Below are positions 1 to 6,832 of a stretch of DNA of 16,455 nucleotides, one piece after another. Below the pieces are notes generated by a model. It was not told where the DNA came from, ran no database searches, and worked only from the letters and a program-made list of their open reading frames with translations. The position numbers and the translations under genes were made by a program. Location of the stretch: NCBI GenBank assembly GCA_965546615.1, contig CBEUVQ010000043.1, forward strand, positions 1 to 16,455. The letters are read 5' to 3'. How positions within the stretch are numbered: position 1 is the stretch's first letter; each line of letters begins with the position of its first letter. This DNA is from CBEUVQ01 sp965546615 (lineage in GTDB: Bacteria; Bacillota; Desulfotomaculia; Desulfotomaculales; Desulfohalotomaculaceae).

Positions 1-54
1 GGTAAGGTGCCTTCTAAAACAGAAGTTGAAAAGATAATTAAAGCGTCATTATAA
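1..54 (+). CDS. C-terminal tail of a probable thioredoxin-like (redox-active disulfide) protein, partial
   Basis: An open frame enters from the left edge and ends at TAA 52-54, leaving 17 residues (GKVPSKTEVEKIIKASL). A Gly-Lys-Val-Pro-Ser turn followed by an amphipathic helix is the usual ending of the small TM0996/MTH895-type thioredoxin-like proteins, which often lie beside DUF318/ArsP-type permeases. That matches the gene directly downstream. The CxxC motif would be outside the window, so the product is inferred from the tail and the context only. A terminator follows at once, so this may be the end of a transcript, with the permease reached by readthrough or from its own promoter. Confidence 0.45.
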   Translation, partial: GKVPSKTEVEKIIKASL

Positions 55-57
55 ATT

Positions 58-85
58 TAAAAACATCCTAATTAAGGATGTTTTT
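58..85 (+). terminator. Rho-independent terminator after the thioredoxin-like gene
   Basis: AAACATCCT (61-69) pairs perfectly with AGGATGTTT (75-83) around a five-base loop, and the stem runs into more T residues. It lies just after the stop at 52-54. Confidence 0.7.
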
Positions 86-91
86 AAAACA

Positions 92-123
92 ATAACCATA
101 TAAGAAAATGATTATATGGTTAT
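92..123 (+). repeat. Perfect 12-bp inverted repeat upstream of the permease
   Basis: ATAACCATATAA (92-103) and TTATATGGTTAT (112-123) are exact reverse complements separated by eight bases. The repeat ends 19 bases before the permease ATG and just before its ribosome binding site. It could be an operator for a dimeric repressor such as the downstream ArsR, or an RNA hairpin controlling readthrough or translation. No T-run follows, so it is not a typical terminator. Confidence 0.6.
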
Positions 124-142
124 GTAAAAGAGGTGCTGTTTT

Positions 143-1308
143 ATGAATGAAAGGCAAAAATTTTTATTATACTTAGGTGTATTTTTAACAGCATATATAC
201 TTCCCTTTGATAATCCACAAGTTGAGACCGCTATTTTAGAAGCATTTAAAATGCTGGGCGAATATGCTCGGGAACACGTGTTGTTTTGCTTAATTCCGGC
301 GTTTTTCATTGCCGGCGCGATAGCTATCTTTGTTTCGCAAAATGCAGTATTAAAATATTTCGGTTCCAGTGCCAAAAAATGGGTGTCGTATTCTGTTGCG
401 TCAGTATCCGGAACAGTATTAGCTGTTTGCTCATGTACTGTGCTGCCGCTTTTTGCAGGGATATATAAAAGGGGTGCGGGTATTGGCCCGGCGATAGCAT
501 TTCTTTATTCCGGTCCAGCCATTAATGTTTTGGCTATAATATTAACAGCTCGTGTACTAGGTTGGGAGTTAGGCGTGGCTAGAGTTATAGGCGCTGTAGT
601 TTTTGCTGTAATTATAGGTTTGATTATGGCTTTAATATATGGTAAAGAAGATGACCAAAAAGAAGGTATGGATTTTGGTGGCGATGATGAAGAAACGAGA
701 AGTGGTTGGCAGAATCTTCTTTATTTTGCTAACTTAGTATTCATTTTAGTCTTTGCTGCTTGGGCCAAACCCCAAACAAATGAAGGGTTTTGGTATGCAG
801 TTTATCAAATCCACTGCCCATTACCTTAATTTTACTGGTAATATTAGCTTATATGCTGATACGTTGGTTTTCTAAAGAAGAATTGGGACAATGGGTTGAA
901 TCTTCCTGGGATTTTGCTAAAAAGATCTTACCTTTACTTTTAGCTGGTGTATTAATAGCCGGTTTTCTCATGGGAAGGCCCAATACAAACGGAGGAATTA
1001 TACCTGCCGCTTGGATTTCTTCTTTGGTCGGTGGAAATTCATTAGCAGCTAATCTTATAGCTTCTATAGTGGGAGCTTTTATGTATTTTGCAACATTAAC
1101 GGAAGTACCCATTATTCAAGGATTGATGGGTGCGGGGATGGGTAAAGGACCTGTTCTTGCCCTGCTATTAGCCGGACCGGCCTTGAGCCTACCTAATATG
1201 CTGGTGATCAGAAGTGTTATGGGTACTAAGAAAACATTAACTTATGTTTCGCTGGTTGTGATTATGTCTACAATAAGCGGAATGATATTTGGTAATATCT
1301 TTGCTTAA
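143..1308 (+). pseudogene. ArsP/DUF318-type permease, interrupted by a frameshift
   Basis: Two overlapping frames together encode one polytopic membrane protein of about 388 residues. The first frame (ATG 143, after an AAGAGGTG site) holds the N-terminal helices and the CSCTVLPL signature near residue 98, followed by a GPAIAFLYSGPAIN stretch. It stops at 827-829. The second frame picks up in the same helix (ITLILLVILAYMLIRWF) and continues with the matching second-half motif TEVPIIQGLMGAGMG and GPALSLPNML to TAA 1306-1308. One missing base near 815-818 (probably TGG-CCC-ATT read as TGC-CCA-TT) explains the break. DUF318 permeases include ArsP, an efflux protein for trivalent organoarsenicals. 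The tail of a thioredoxin-like gene upstream and arsR downstream fit that family. The break may be a real mutation or a sequencing error; I see no slippery heptamer that would suggest programmed frameshifting. Confidence 0.8.
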
Positions 1309-1340
1309 TGCTAGGGGGGTAAACCCCCTAGTTATTTTTT
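1309..1340 (+). terminator. Rho-independent terminator after the permease
   Basis: CTAGGGGG (1311-1318) and CCCCCTAG (1324-1331) form a perfect 8-bp G+C-rich stem with a five-base loop, followed by TTATTTTTT. It separates the permease transcript from the arsR operon. Confidence 0.85.
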
Positions 1341-1477
1341 ATTATCGCAATATTAATGTGTTATACGCCGATGGTTATTCGGGAGATGTGCATGCTTGTT
1401 AAGCATAATTAAGAGAAGGTTGGCTGCATCAATTGTGCTGTAATTTTTGCTGTTAAAAATTGTTTTTACAAAGCCTG

Positions 1478-1507
1478 TTGACGGAGTAATTTGTTGTGTG
1501 TTATTGT
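1478..1507 (+). promoter_or_regulatory. Candidate arsR-operon promoter
   Basis: TTGACG (1478-1483) is followed after 18 bases by TATTGT (1502-1507). It is the best sigma-A-like match in the 270-base gap before arsR. Expected transcription would start near 1515, just ahead of the operator-like repeats. The rest of the 1341-1477 gap shows no gene. Confidence 0.4.
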
Positions 1508-1523
1508 GTATGAGTAAATAATC

Positions 1524-1580
1524 ATATGTGAATATAAAGTAATATTTTTTTAAAAAATATATGAATAAATGAGCAAATAG
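1524..1580 (+). promoter_or_regulatory. Candidate ArsR operator region
   Basis: Two similar A+T-rich half-sites, ATATGTGAATATA (1524-1536) and ATATATGAATAAATGA (1557-1572), flank a perfect 9-1-9 palindrome at 1542-1560 (ATATTTTTT, T, AAAAAATAT). ATATGAATA-type elements of this kind are bound by several ArsR/SmtB repressors. The block lies between the candidate promoter and the arsR ribosome binding site, as expected for autoregulation. Assignment is by position and resemblance only. Confidence 0.4.
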
Positions 1581-1612
1581 TAATACATGAATGCCGGCAG
1601 GAGGTGAAAAGT

Positions 1613-1951
1613 ATGGTTGAAATATTTAAAGCTTTAGCAGAAGAAAATAGGCTTCGTATCTTGTCGCTTCTTTTAGAAAATGATATGTGCGTATGTGAAC
1701 TTGAAAGTTGTCTCAAGTTAAAACAATCAAATATATCACGTCATTTAGCTGCACTTAAAAACAGCGGATTGTTAGAAAGTTATAAGCAGGCACAGTGGGT
1801 ATTCTATAAAATTAATGAAGATTTTATTCAGCAGCACCGACAGCTGTGGCTGTATCTGGAAGAAAAATTAAAAGAGTTACCAAGCTTTCAAGAAGATTAT
1901 AAAAGAATTCAGAAATGTAAGCTTGAGAATATATGCAATCTTGAAAAATAA
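1613..1951 (+). CDS. arsR: ArsR-family metalloid-responsive repressor
   Basis: This 112-residue protein is a short winged-helix repressor of the ArsR/SmtB family. It would leave its operator when As(III) or Sb(III) binds. The DNA-recognition helix is the QSNISRHLAALKNSGLLE stretch (about residues 38-55). Just ahead of it the MCVCELESC segment supplies Cys26, Cys28 and Cys33. The C-V-C-E-L pattern matches the As(III)-binding CVCDL site of E. coli ArsR, although the third cysteine is four residues further on. Two more cysteines sit in the C-terminal tail (KCKLENIC). ATG 1613 is chosen because AGGAGG (1599-1604) is eight bases upstream; an in-frame GTG at 1604 overlaps that site. It probably represses itself and arsDA downstream, although a 190-base gap separates them. 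Confidence 0.9.
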   Translation: MVEIFKALAEENRLRILSLLLENDMCVCELESCLKLKQSNISRHLAALKNSGLLESYKQAQWVFYKINEDFIQQHRQLWLYLEEKLKELPSFQEDYKRIQKCKLENICNLEK

Positions 1952-2099
1952 AGCTGCATATTACGCAGCAGCGAATTAAAGATTGATTTATCGTCAGTAA
2001 AAAAGGTCAACAGGGATGTTTTTTTGAAAAGCACCTATCATTTGGCCGGTACTATGCATGGTAGTGGGTATGTTGATTGTTAGATCTATCTAAATGATG

Positions 2100-2123
2100 A
2101 TGAAGTAATAAATGAAGTAATAA
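2100..2123 (+). repeat. Exact tandem 12-bp direct repeat before arsD
   Basis: ATGAAGTAATAA occurs twice back to back (2100-2111 and 2112-2123), just upstream of the arsD ribosome binding site AAGGAG (2127-2132). The rest of the 190-base arsR-arsD gap holds a small GCTGC/GCAGC hairpin (1953-1969) and no supported gene. Confidence 0.75.
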
Positions 2124-2141
2124 CAAAAGGAGATGTTTAAT

Positions 2142-2483
2142 ATGAAAAAGATAACTATTTATGAACCGGCCATGTGCTGCCCAACCGGCCTTTGCGGTGT
2201 TAGTGTTGACCCTGAGCTGTTAAGAATATCGACAGTATTAAATAACTTAAAGAAAAAAGGCATAGAAATTGAGCGGTATAATCTATCAAATTCACCGATG
2301 AAGTTTGTCACTAACAAAATAGTAAATAAAATGATTAATGAAAAAGGTGTTGATGAGCTGCCGTTTATCCTTGTAGATGAAGAACTGGTAATTGCAGGTA
2401 GATACCCAACAAACCAAGAATTGGCAGAATTTCTTAATATTCCTGCTGCTTTCTTTGATGAAGAGCCAAAGGCAGATAAGTAA
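2142..2483 (+). CDS. arsD: ArsD arsenic metallochaperone
   Basis: ArsD passes As(III) or Sb(III) to the ArsA ATPase and also acts as a weak repressor of ars operons. This 113-residue protein opens MKKITIYEPAMCCPTGLCG, which places cysteines at 12, 13 and 18, the same positions as the essential metalloid-transfer triad of E. coli ArsD. The thioredoxin-like fold continues through ELPFILVDEELVIAGRYPT (about residues 68-86). The C-terminal vicinal cysteine pairs found in the plasmid R773 ArsD are absent here; the tail is acidic and lysine-rich. ATG 2142 is preferred over ATG 2133 because AAGGAG (2127-2132) lies nine bases upstream and the resulting N-terminus matches the family. arsA follows after 33 bases with its own strong ribosome binding site. 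Confidence 0.93.
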   Translation: MKKITIYEPAMCCPTGLCGVSVDPELLRISTVLNNLKKKGIEIERYNLSNSPMKFVTNKIVNKMINEKGVDELPFILVDEELVIAGRYPTNQELAEFLNIPAAFFDEEPKADK

Positions 2484-2516
2484 AAATATGCAAGTAGTTT
2501 ATAAGGAGGCAGCTTA

Positions 2517-4262
2517 ATGATAAAGGATTTTAATCCACAAAATATCAATTTAACTAAATATATGTTTTATACAGGTAAAGGAGGAGTTGGGAAGACTTCA
2601 ACTGCCTGTGCTGCAGCTGTTACTTTGGCTGACAGTGGTAAGAAGGTGCTTTTAATCAGTACTGACCCGGCGTCCAATCTGCAGGATGTTTTTAACACTG
2701 AACTTAATAACAAAGGTGTTCCAATTGAAGAAGTGCCAAATCTTATTGTTGCTAATCTTGACCCTGTTCAGGCAGCAGCGGAATATAGAGAAAGTGTAAT
2801 AGGACCATACAGAGGTAAGCTTCCGGATGCTGTTCTGAATAATATGGAAGAACAACTATCCGGTTCCTGTACTGTTGAAATTGCAGCATTTAATGAGTTC
2901 TCAAAATTTATTACTGATGAAGAGATTCAAACAAAATATGATAACATTATTTTTGATACTGCACCTACAGGACATACGCTTAGAATGCTGCAGCTTCCTT
3001 CAGCATGGAGCAATTTTATTAATGAGAACACACATGGGGCATCTTGTTTAGGTCAGCTTTCCGGGCTTGAAAGTCAGAAAGAAGTATATAAAAAAGCTGT
3101 TGAAACTTTGACAGACGGAAAATTAACAACGCTTGTTCTTGTTTCTCGTCCAGAAACAGCACCTTTGCTGGAAGCCCAAAGAGCATCAAACGAACTGGCT
3201 GAAATTGGTGTCAAAAATCAAATGCTTATCATCAACGGGGTTATGACATCTCATGATGATAAAATATCACAAAGTTTATTCCAGAAACAGCAGAAAGCGC
3301 TTTCTGATATGCCTGAGAATTTGAAATCAATCGTTACTTATAAAGTACCGTTAAGAGGATATAATGTTACCGGAGTAGATAATGTAAGGTCGCTGTTAAT
3401 CAAAGATAACTTAACAGTAAGTGAAGAAACGATTAAAACACAGTCAATTCCTGGTCTTAAAGATATTATTGCAGATCTTTACAACAGCGATAAGAAAGTA
3501 ATCTTTACCATGGGCAAAGGTGGCGTAGGAAAAACAACAATTGCTGCCGCTGTCGCTTTAGGACTGTCTGAGAAAGGTAAAAAAGTTCATTTGACTACAA
3601 CAGACCCTGCAGCCCACCTGAAATATGTTATAGATGAAACCGAGGGCATCAGCATGAGTCATATTGATGAGCAGGCTGAACTCAAAAAGTATCAGGAAGA
3701 AGTGCTTTCTAAAGCTAAAGAAACGATGTCTGCTGAGGATTTAGCATATATCGAAGAAGATTTAAGATCACCTTGTACTCAGGAGATAGCTGTATTTAGG
3801 GCGTTTGCTGACATAGTACAAAAGGCTGAAAACGAGGTAGTAGTCATTGATACAGCACCTACAGGTCATACACTTCTGCTGCTGGAATCTACCCAAAGCT
3901 ATAATCAGGAAATCGAGCGTGCAAAAAGTGATATTCCGGAATCTGCGAAAAAACTGCTGCCTAGGCTTCATAATGCTGATGAAACAGAGGTTATTATTGT
4001 GACCCTTCCAGAAGCTACGCCGTTCTACGAAGCAGGGCTATTAGAAGAAGATTTAAGACGTGCTGGAATTAATAATAAATGGTGGATTATCAACTCTTCG
4101 CTGTATCAAACAGGAACAACCAATAAGTTGCTGGCAGCAAAGGCAAGTAACGAAATTGAATGGATTAATAAGGTTGATACTCATGCAAATGGAAACTTTG
4201 CTGTGATTCCTTGGAAGCATGATGATATAAAAGGGGAAAATTTAAAAGATTTGTTAGCATAA
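2517..4262 (+). CDS. arsA: ArsA arsenite/antimonite-stimulated ATPase
   Basis: ArsA is the cytosolic ATPase that powers metalloid efflux through a membrane carrier and receives As(III) from ArsD. The 581 residues form two homologous halves, as in E. coli ArsA (583 residues). The first has P-loop GKGGVGKTS (residues 20-28) and signal motif DTAPTGHTLRML. The second has GKGGVGKTT (333-341) and DTAPTGHTLLLL. The three metalloid-binding cysteines are all present: Cys118 (GSCTVEIAAF), Cys177 (GASCLGQL) and Cys420 (SPCTQEIAVF). The first two are 59 residues apart, as in the E. coli protein (113 and 172). ATG 2517 has AAGGAGG (2503-2509) seven bases upstream. No arsB or acr3 gene is in the operon, so its membrane partner is not identified. 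Confidence 0.96.
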   Translation: MIKDFNPQNINLTKYMFYTGKGGVGKTSTACAAAVTLADSGKKVLLISTDPASNLQDVFNTELNNKGVPIEEVPNLIVANLDPVQAAAEYRESVIGPYRGKLPDAVLNNMEEQLSGSCTVEIAAFNEFSKFITDEEIQTKYDNIIFDTAPTGHTLRMLQLPSAWSNFINENTHGASCLGQLSGLESQKEVYKKAVETLTDGKLTTLVLVSRPETAPLLEAQRASNELAEIGVKNQMLIINGVMTSHDDKISQSLFQKQQKALSDMPENLKSIVTYKVPLRGYNVTGVDNVRSLLIKDNLTVSEETIKTQSIPGLKDIIADLYNSDKKVIFTMGKGGVGKTTIAAAVALGLSEKGKKVHLTTTDPAAHLKYVIDETEGISMSHIDEQAELKKYQEEVLSKAKETMSAEDLAYIEEDLRSPCTQEIAVFRAFADIVQKAENEVVVIDTAPTGHTLLLLESTQSYNQEIERAKSDIPESAKKLLPRLHNADETEVIIVTLPEATPFYEAGLLEEDLRRAGINNKWWIINSSLYQTGTTNKLLAAKASNEIEWINKVDTHANGNFAVIPWKHDDIKGENLKDLLA

Positions 4263-4297
4263 GAACAAAAATATAAATGTTGTTGGAGGTAATAAAA

Positions 4298-4573
4298 ATG
4301 AAAATTACAAACGAAGCTAAAACAATGCTTGAAGAGGTATTCGCTTCAGATGATTGTAACTGCTTAAAAGCTGAGCTGCAAAAATCTTGTTGTGGAACTT
4401 CTCTTGTATTCAGCTTGGCAAAACTGGCGGATGGCGATGAACCCGTTTCCGTCAATGGCATTTCAGTATTAATGGGAGACGATGCAAAAGAAAGAGCCGA
4501 AGCTGTAACAATAACAGTAGAGAACGGAGAGTTAGCAATTCAGGATGAAGCATCATCAGGATGCTGCTGTTAA
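4298..4573 (+). CDS. Small cysteine-rich HesB/IscA-like protein of the ars operon
   Basis: The 91-residue product resembles small HesB/IscA-like (iron-sulfur biosynthesis superfamily) proteins: MKITNEAKTMLEEVF at the start, a beta-rich core with LVFSLAKLADGDEPV, then VSVNGISVLMGDDA and VTITVENGELAIQD. It carries seven cysteines: Cys20, Cys22, Cys31, Cys32 and a terminal Cys89-Cys90-Cys91. The spacing differs from the three conserved IscA cysteines apart from the C-terminal cluster, so a metalloid-binding or transfer role is at least as likely as iron-sulfur assembly. That role is inferred from position between arsA and arsC. ATG 4298 is chosen because GGAGG (4284-4288) is nine bases upstream; an in-frame ATG at 4277 precedes that site. 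Gene reality is well supported by spacing and the ribosome binding site; function is open. Confidence 0.75.
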   Translation: MKITNEAKTMLEEVFASDDCNCLKAELQKSCCGTSLVFSLAKLADGDEPVSVNGISVLMGDDAKERAEAVTITVENGELAIQDEASSGCCC

Positions 4574-4640
4574 TCTTTCATTATGATAGTAAATCTCCTA
4601 AGTAAGGTATAACTAATTATATAAAAGGAGAAAAGTGATT

Positions 4641-5051
4641 ATGAAGAATAAACCAAAAGTTGCCTTTGTTTGTGTTCACAACTCGTGCCGCAGCCAAATT
4701 GCTGAAGCGTTAGGTAAATATTACGCATCTGATGTATTTGATAGTTTTTCTGCCGGAACGGAAACAAAACCTCAAATTAATCAAGATGCAGTGCGTTTAA
4801 TGAAAGAAATATATGGAATTGATATGGAAAAAACACAGTACTCTAAACTGATAACTGATCTTCCGGAGATAGATGTAGTTATAAAAATGGGTTGTAATGT
4901 AGTATGTCCGTTTGTGCCATGTAAGCATGAAGAAGATTGGGGTCTTGATGATCCAACCGGAAAAAGTGATGAAGAGTTCAAAAAAATTATATCAATAATT
5001 GATGAAAAGATTAAAGAATTAAAAGAAAAGCTAAAGCAACAATTTATTTAA
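4641..5051 (+). CDS. arsC: Thioredoxin-coupled arsenate reductase (LMW-PTP type)
   Basis: ArsC reduces arsenate to arsenite in the cytosol, providing the ion that ArsA-driven efflux removes. The 136-residue protein has the low-molecular-weight tyrosine phosphatase loop C-X5-R-S at residues 11-18 (CVHNSCRS). The resolving cysteine region is MGCNVVCPFVPC, with Cys85, Cys89 and Cys94, and it is followed by the conserved EDWGLDDP acid loop. This is the thioredoxin-dependent Gram-positive type, unrelated to the glutaredoxin-dependent R773 ArsC. ATG 4641 is used; AAGGAG (4625-4630) is ten bases upstream, and an in-frame GTG at 4635 is a weaker alternative only four bases from that site. It is the last gene of the operon and is followed by a strong terminator at 5168. 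Confidence 0.93.
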   Translation: MKNKPKVAFVCVHNSCRSQIAEALGKYYASDVFDSFSAGTETKPQINQDAVRLMKEIYGIDMEKTQYSKLITDLPEIDVVIKMGCNVVCPFVPCKHEEDWGLDDPTGKSDEEFKKIISIIDEKIKELKEKLKQQFI

Positions 5052-5059
5052 CTTTATTC

Positions 5060-5089
5060 TTGACTTAAAGTATATAGTGATTTTATAAT
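5060..5089 (+). promoter_or_regulatory. Sigma-A-type promoter for the chemoreceptor-like gene
   Basis: TTGACT (5060-5065) and a consensus TATAAT (5084-5089) are separated by 18 bases. It starts nine bases after the arsC stop. Transcription would begin near 5096 and pass through the hairpin at 5168 before reaching the gene at 5226. Confidence 0.6.
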
Positions 5090-5167
5090 GAACCCTAAGG
5101 CAATTATTATTGCAATTTTTAAACTAATCTTTAAACTGATAAACAGATTATTTAATTATGTAGGAAC

Positions 5168-5213
5168 AATGGCGTTCGTACGGTTATTACCGGTACGTAA
5201 CGCCATTTTTTTT
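5168..5213 (+). terminator. Strong intrinsic terminator / possible leader attenuator
   Basis: AATGGCGTT (5168-5176) pairs with AACGCCATT (5199-5207). Inside it GTAC (5178-5181) pairs with GTAC (5193-5196), and two further G-C pairs close the loop. A run of T (to 5213) follows. It ends the ars operon, but it also lies downstream of the promoter at 5060 and directly abuts the GGAGG site of the next gene. Confidence 0.85.
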
Positions 5214-5225
5214 GGAGGTATGCCT

Positions 5226-6749
5226 ATGGATAAAACCAAATTAATACTTCTACACGGCCTTATTGTAATTTTTCCAATATTCATTCTTGCAGTATTACCG
5301 GAAGAATTATCTCAGGTTAAACTTTTCATCTGCTTTGTTGTGATGTCAGCTGCTGTATACAGCCTTTTTTTAATTCACAACAGGCTGAACAAAAAAATTT
5401 CTGCTATGAAAGAAGAACTCGTCAGATTTAACTTTGAAGCGCAGGTAGCTTCAAGCCAAGTGTTTTCGGTATCTGAGCAGCTTCATGTGACACTGAATGA
5501 AAATAATGTTTTTGCACAACAATTTTATGCTGAAATCGCAGAAATGGTGCAGAATAATAAGCAGGTAAACGATGGTATAGATAACACAATTATTGCTGTA
5601 AAAGAAATCATTGAATTGTTGGATGAATCAAATGTGAATTCAACTGAGATGAAGAATAAAAGTGAAATGTCAAACAGTGTTATTAAGCAAAGCCTGGAAG
5701 AGAATCTGGAGATTATAAATATAATAAATGAAATAGAGGATTCAACAAATAAAACAATGCAGTACATGGATAGACTTAACACCTCTTCCGGGGAGATTGC
5801 AAGAATTATTGAAACGGTAAATAAGATAGCTAAACAAACCCATCTTCTCTCGCTGAATGCTTCTATAGAAGCAGCAAGAGCAGGTGAAGCAGGTAAAGGG
5901 TTTGCGGTGGTGGCAGAAGAGATTAGAAAACTTTCAATGATTACAGCGGATGCCGTGAATGAAATAAAAACCCTTATAACGCACATACAAAATGAAGTTA
6001 AAAGCACATTTGATGTGGTTAAGGAAAATTCCGCAATGGTTGAAAAAAGTGTAGCAGCAGCCGGCCGTATTGAAAAAAACCTTGAGAAAATTGATGTTAC
6101 ATTCAACGAAGTAATAGGCTTAGTGGAAAAGAATAATAATTTGTCGCAAAAGGAAATGGATTTAACCCAGATAATCGAGAAAAATATTGAAAGCGTTGAA
6201 GAGAAAGTTGAGTTGACTGCTCAATCAGTAAATAATGTTATGAAATCACTTGATCAGCAGAAGAATAATATTGCGGATATTGAGGAGTTGAGTGAAAGAC
6301 TTTATGAGTCGGCAGGAAGTCTTGAACAGTTAATTGAAGCAACTAACACGAATTATAATAAAGATAATAATGCTAACATAGATAAATATGTAGAAGATTG
6401 CAGGAAGATTTTTGATGATCTTTACAAAGAACCCGGGTATGTTTCGCTGGACAAGCTTGCACATGAGAGGATTTTAAATGATATAAGAGAAAAGAACAGT
6501 TTTGTTGAAGCTATTTGGACTAATGACACCAAAGGTAAATTTATATATTCTGTTCCACAGTCGGGAATTGCAAATGCAAGTGTGCGTGAATGGTTTAAGC
6601 GGAGTGTTCATGGAGATGAGTATATATCACCGGTTTATGTTTCGGCAATTACAAAGAAACTGTGTGTTACATTTTCAGCGCCGATAAAAAAAGATGACGG
6701 AACAATTGTTGGCGTAGTTGGAATTGACATAAAGCTGGACAGAAATTAA
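5226..6749 (+). CDS. Methyl-accepting chemotaxis-like protein with C-terminal Cache-type sensor
   Basis: The 507-residue protein has two predicted membrane helices near the N-terminus (about 6-23 and 31-50) with almost no loop between them, so there is no extracellular sensor. A long coiled coil follows. The chemoreceptor hairpin tip is clear: HLLSLNASIEAARAGEAGKG (about 205-224), followed by FAVVAEEIRKLS. Such tips contact CheA and CheW. After the second coiled-coil arm the last 120 residues (about 388-507) resemble a Cache/PDC sensor: WTNDTKGKFIYSVP, then SVREWFKRSVHGDEYISPVY and GVVGIDIKL at the end. The sensor would therefore be cytoplasmic. ATG 5226 is chosen because GGAGG (5214-5218) is seven bases upstream. 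Upstream in-frame ATGs at 5088 and 5220 fall in the promoter -10 box or too close to that site. The ligand is unknown; location next to the ars operon makes metalloid or redox sensing possible. Confidence 0.85.
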   Translation: MDKTKLILLHGLIVIFPIFILAVLPEELSQVKLFICFVVMSAAVYSLFLIHNRLNKKISAMKEELVRFNFEAQVASSQVFSVSEQLHVTLNENNVFAQQFYAEIAEMVQNNKQVNDGIDNTIIAVKEIIELLDESNVNSTEMKNKSEMSNSVIKQSLEENLEIINIINEIEDSTNKTMQYMDRLNTSSGEIARIIETVNKIAKQTHLLSLNASIEAARAGEAGKGFAVVAEEIRKLSMITADAVNEIKTLITHIQNEVKSTFDVVKENSAMVEKSVAAAGRIEKNLEKIDVTFNEVIGLVEKNNNLSQKEMDLTQIIEKNIESVEEKVELTAQSVNNVMKSLDQQKNNIADIEELSERLYESAGSLEQLIEATNTNYNKDNNANIDKYVEDCRKIFDDLYKEPGYVSLDKLAHERILNDIREKNSFVEAIWTNDTKGKFIYSVPQSGIANASVREWFKRSVHGDEYISPVYVSAITKKLCVTFSAPIKKDDGTIVGVVGIDIKLDRN

Positions 6750-6832
6750 ACAGAGCGCTGGGTACTAAGGATGCTTCTTTTGTGGACTGTTGGCAGTCCG
6801 GTGTTTATAACAGGATAATACTCAAATAAGCG

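Noticed and set aside
827..829. Programmed frameshift in the permease
   Set aside because: No slippery heptamer or downstream pseudoknot is apparent near 811-829; a simple base loss explains the break.
790..1308. Separate permease gene starting at TTG 790
   Set aside because: No ribosome binding site, and the protein continues the helix of the upstream frame; it is the second part of one frameshifted gene.
2025..2027. TGA at 2025 read as selenocysteine
   Set aside because: No SECIS-like hairpin was recognised and no known selenoprotein resembles the short frame.
5088..5225. N-terminal extension of the chemoreceptor-like protein from ATG 5088
   Set aside because: ATG 5088 overlaps the -10 box, and the extension would be encoded by the terminator hairpin; ATG 5226 has the ribosome binding site.
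5525..6106. 193-codon open frame on the minus strand inside the chemoreceptor-like gene
   Set aside because: It is the antisense shadow of the coiled-coil coding region, with no plausible domain and no ribosome binding site.
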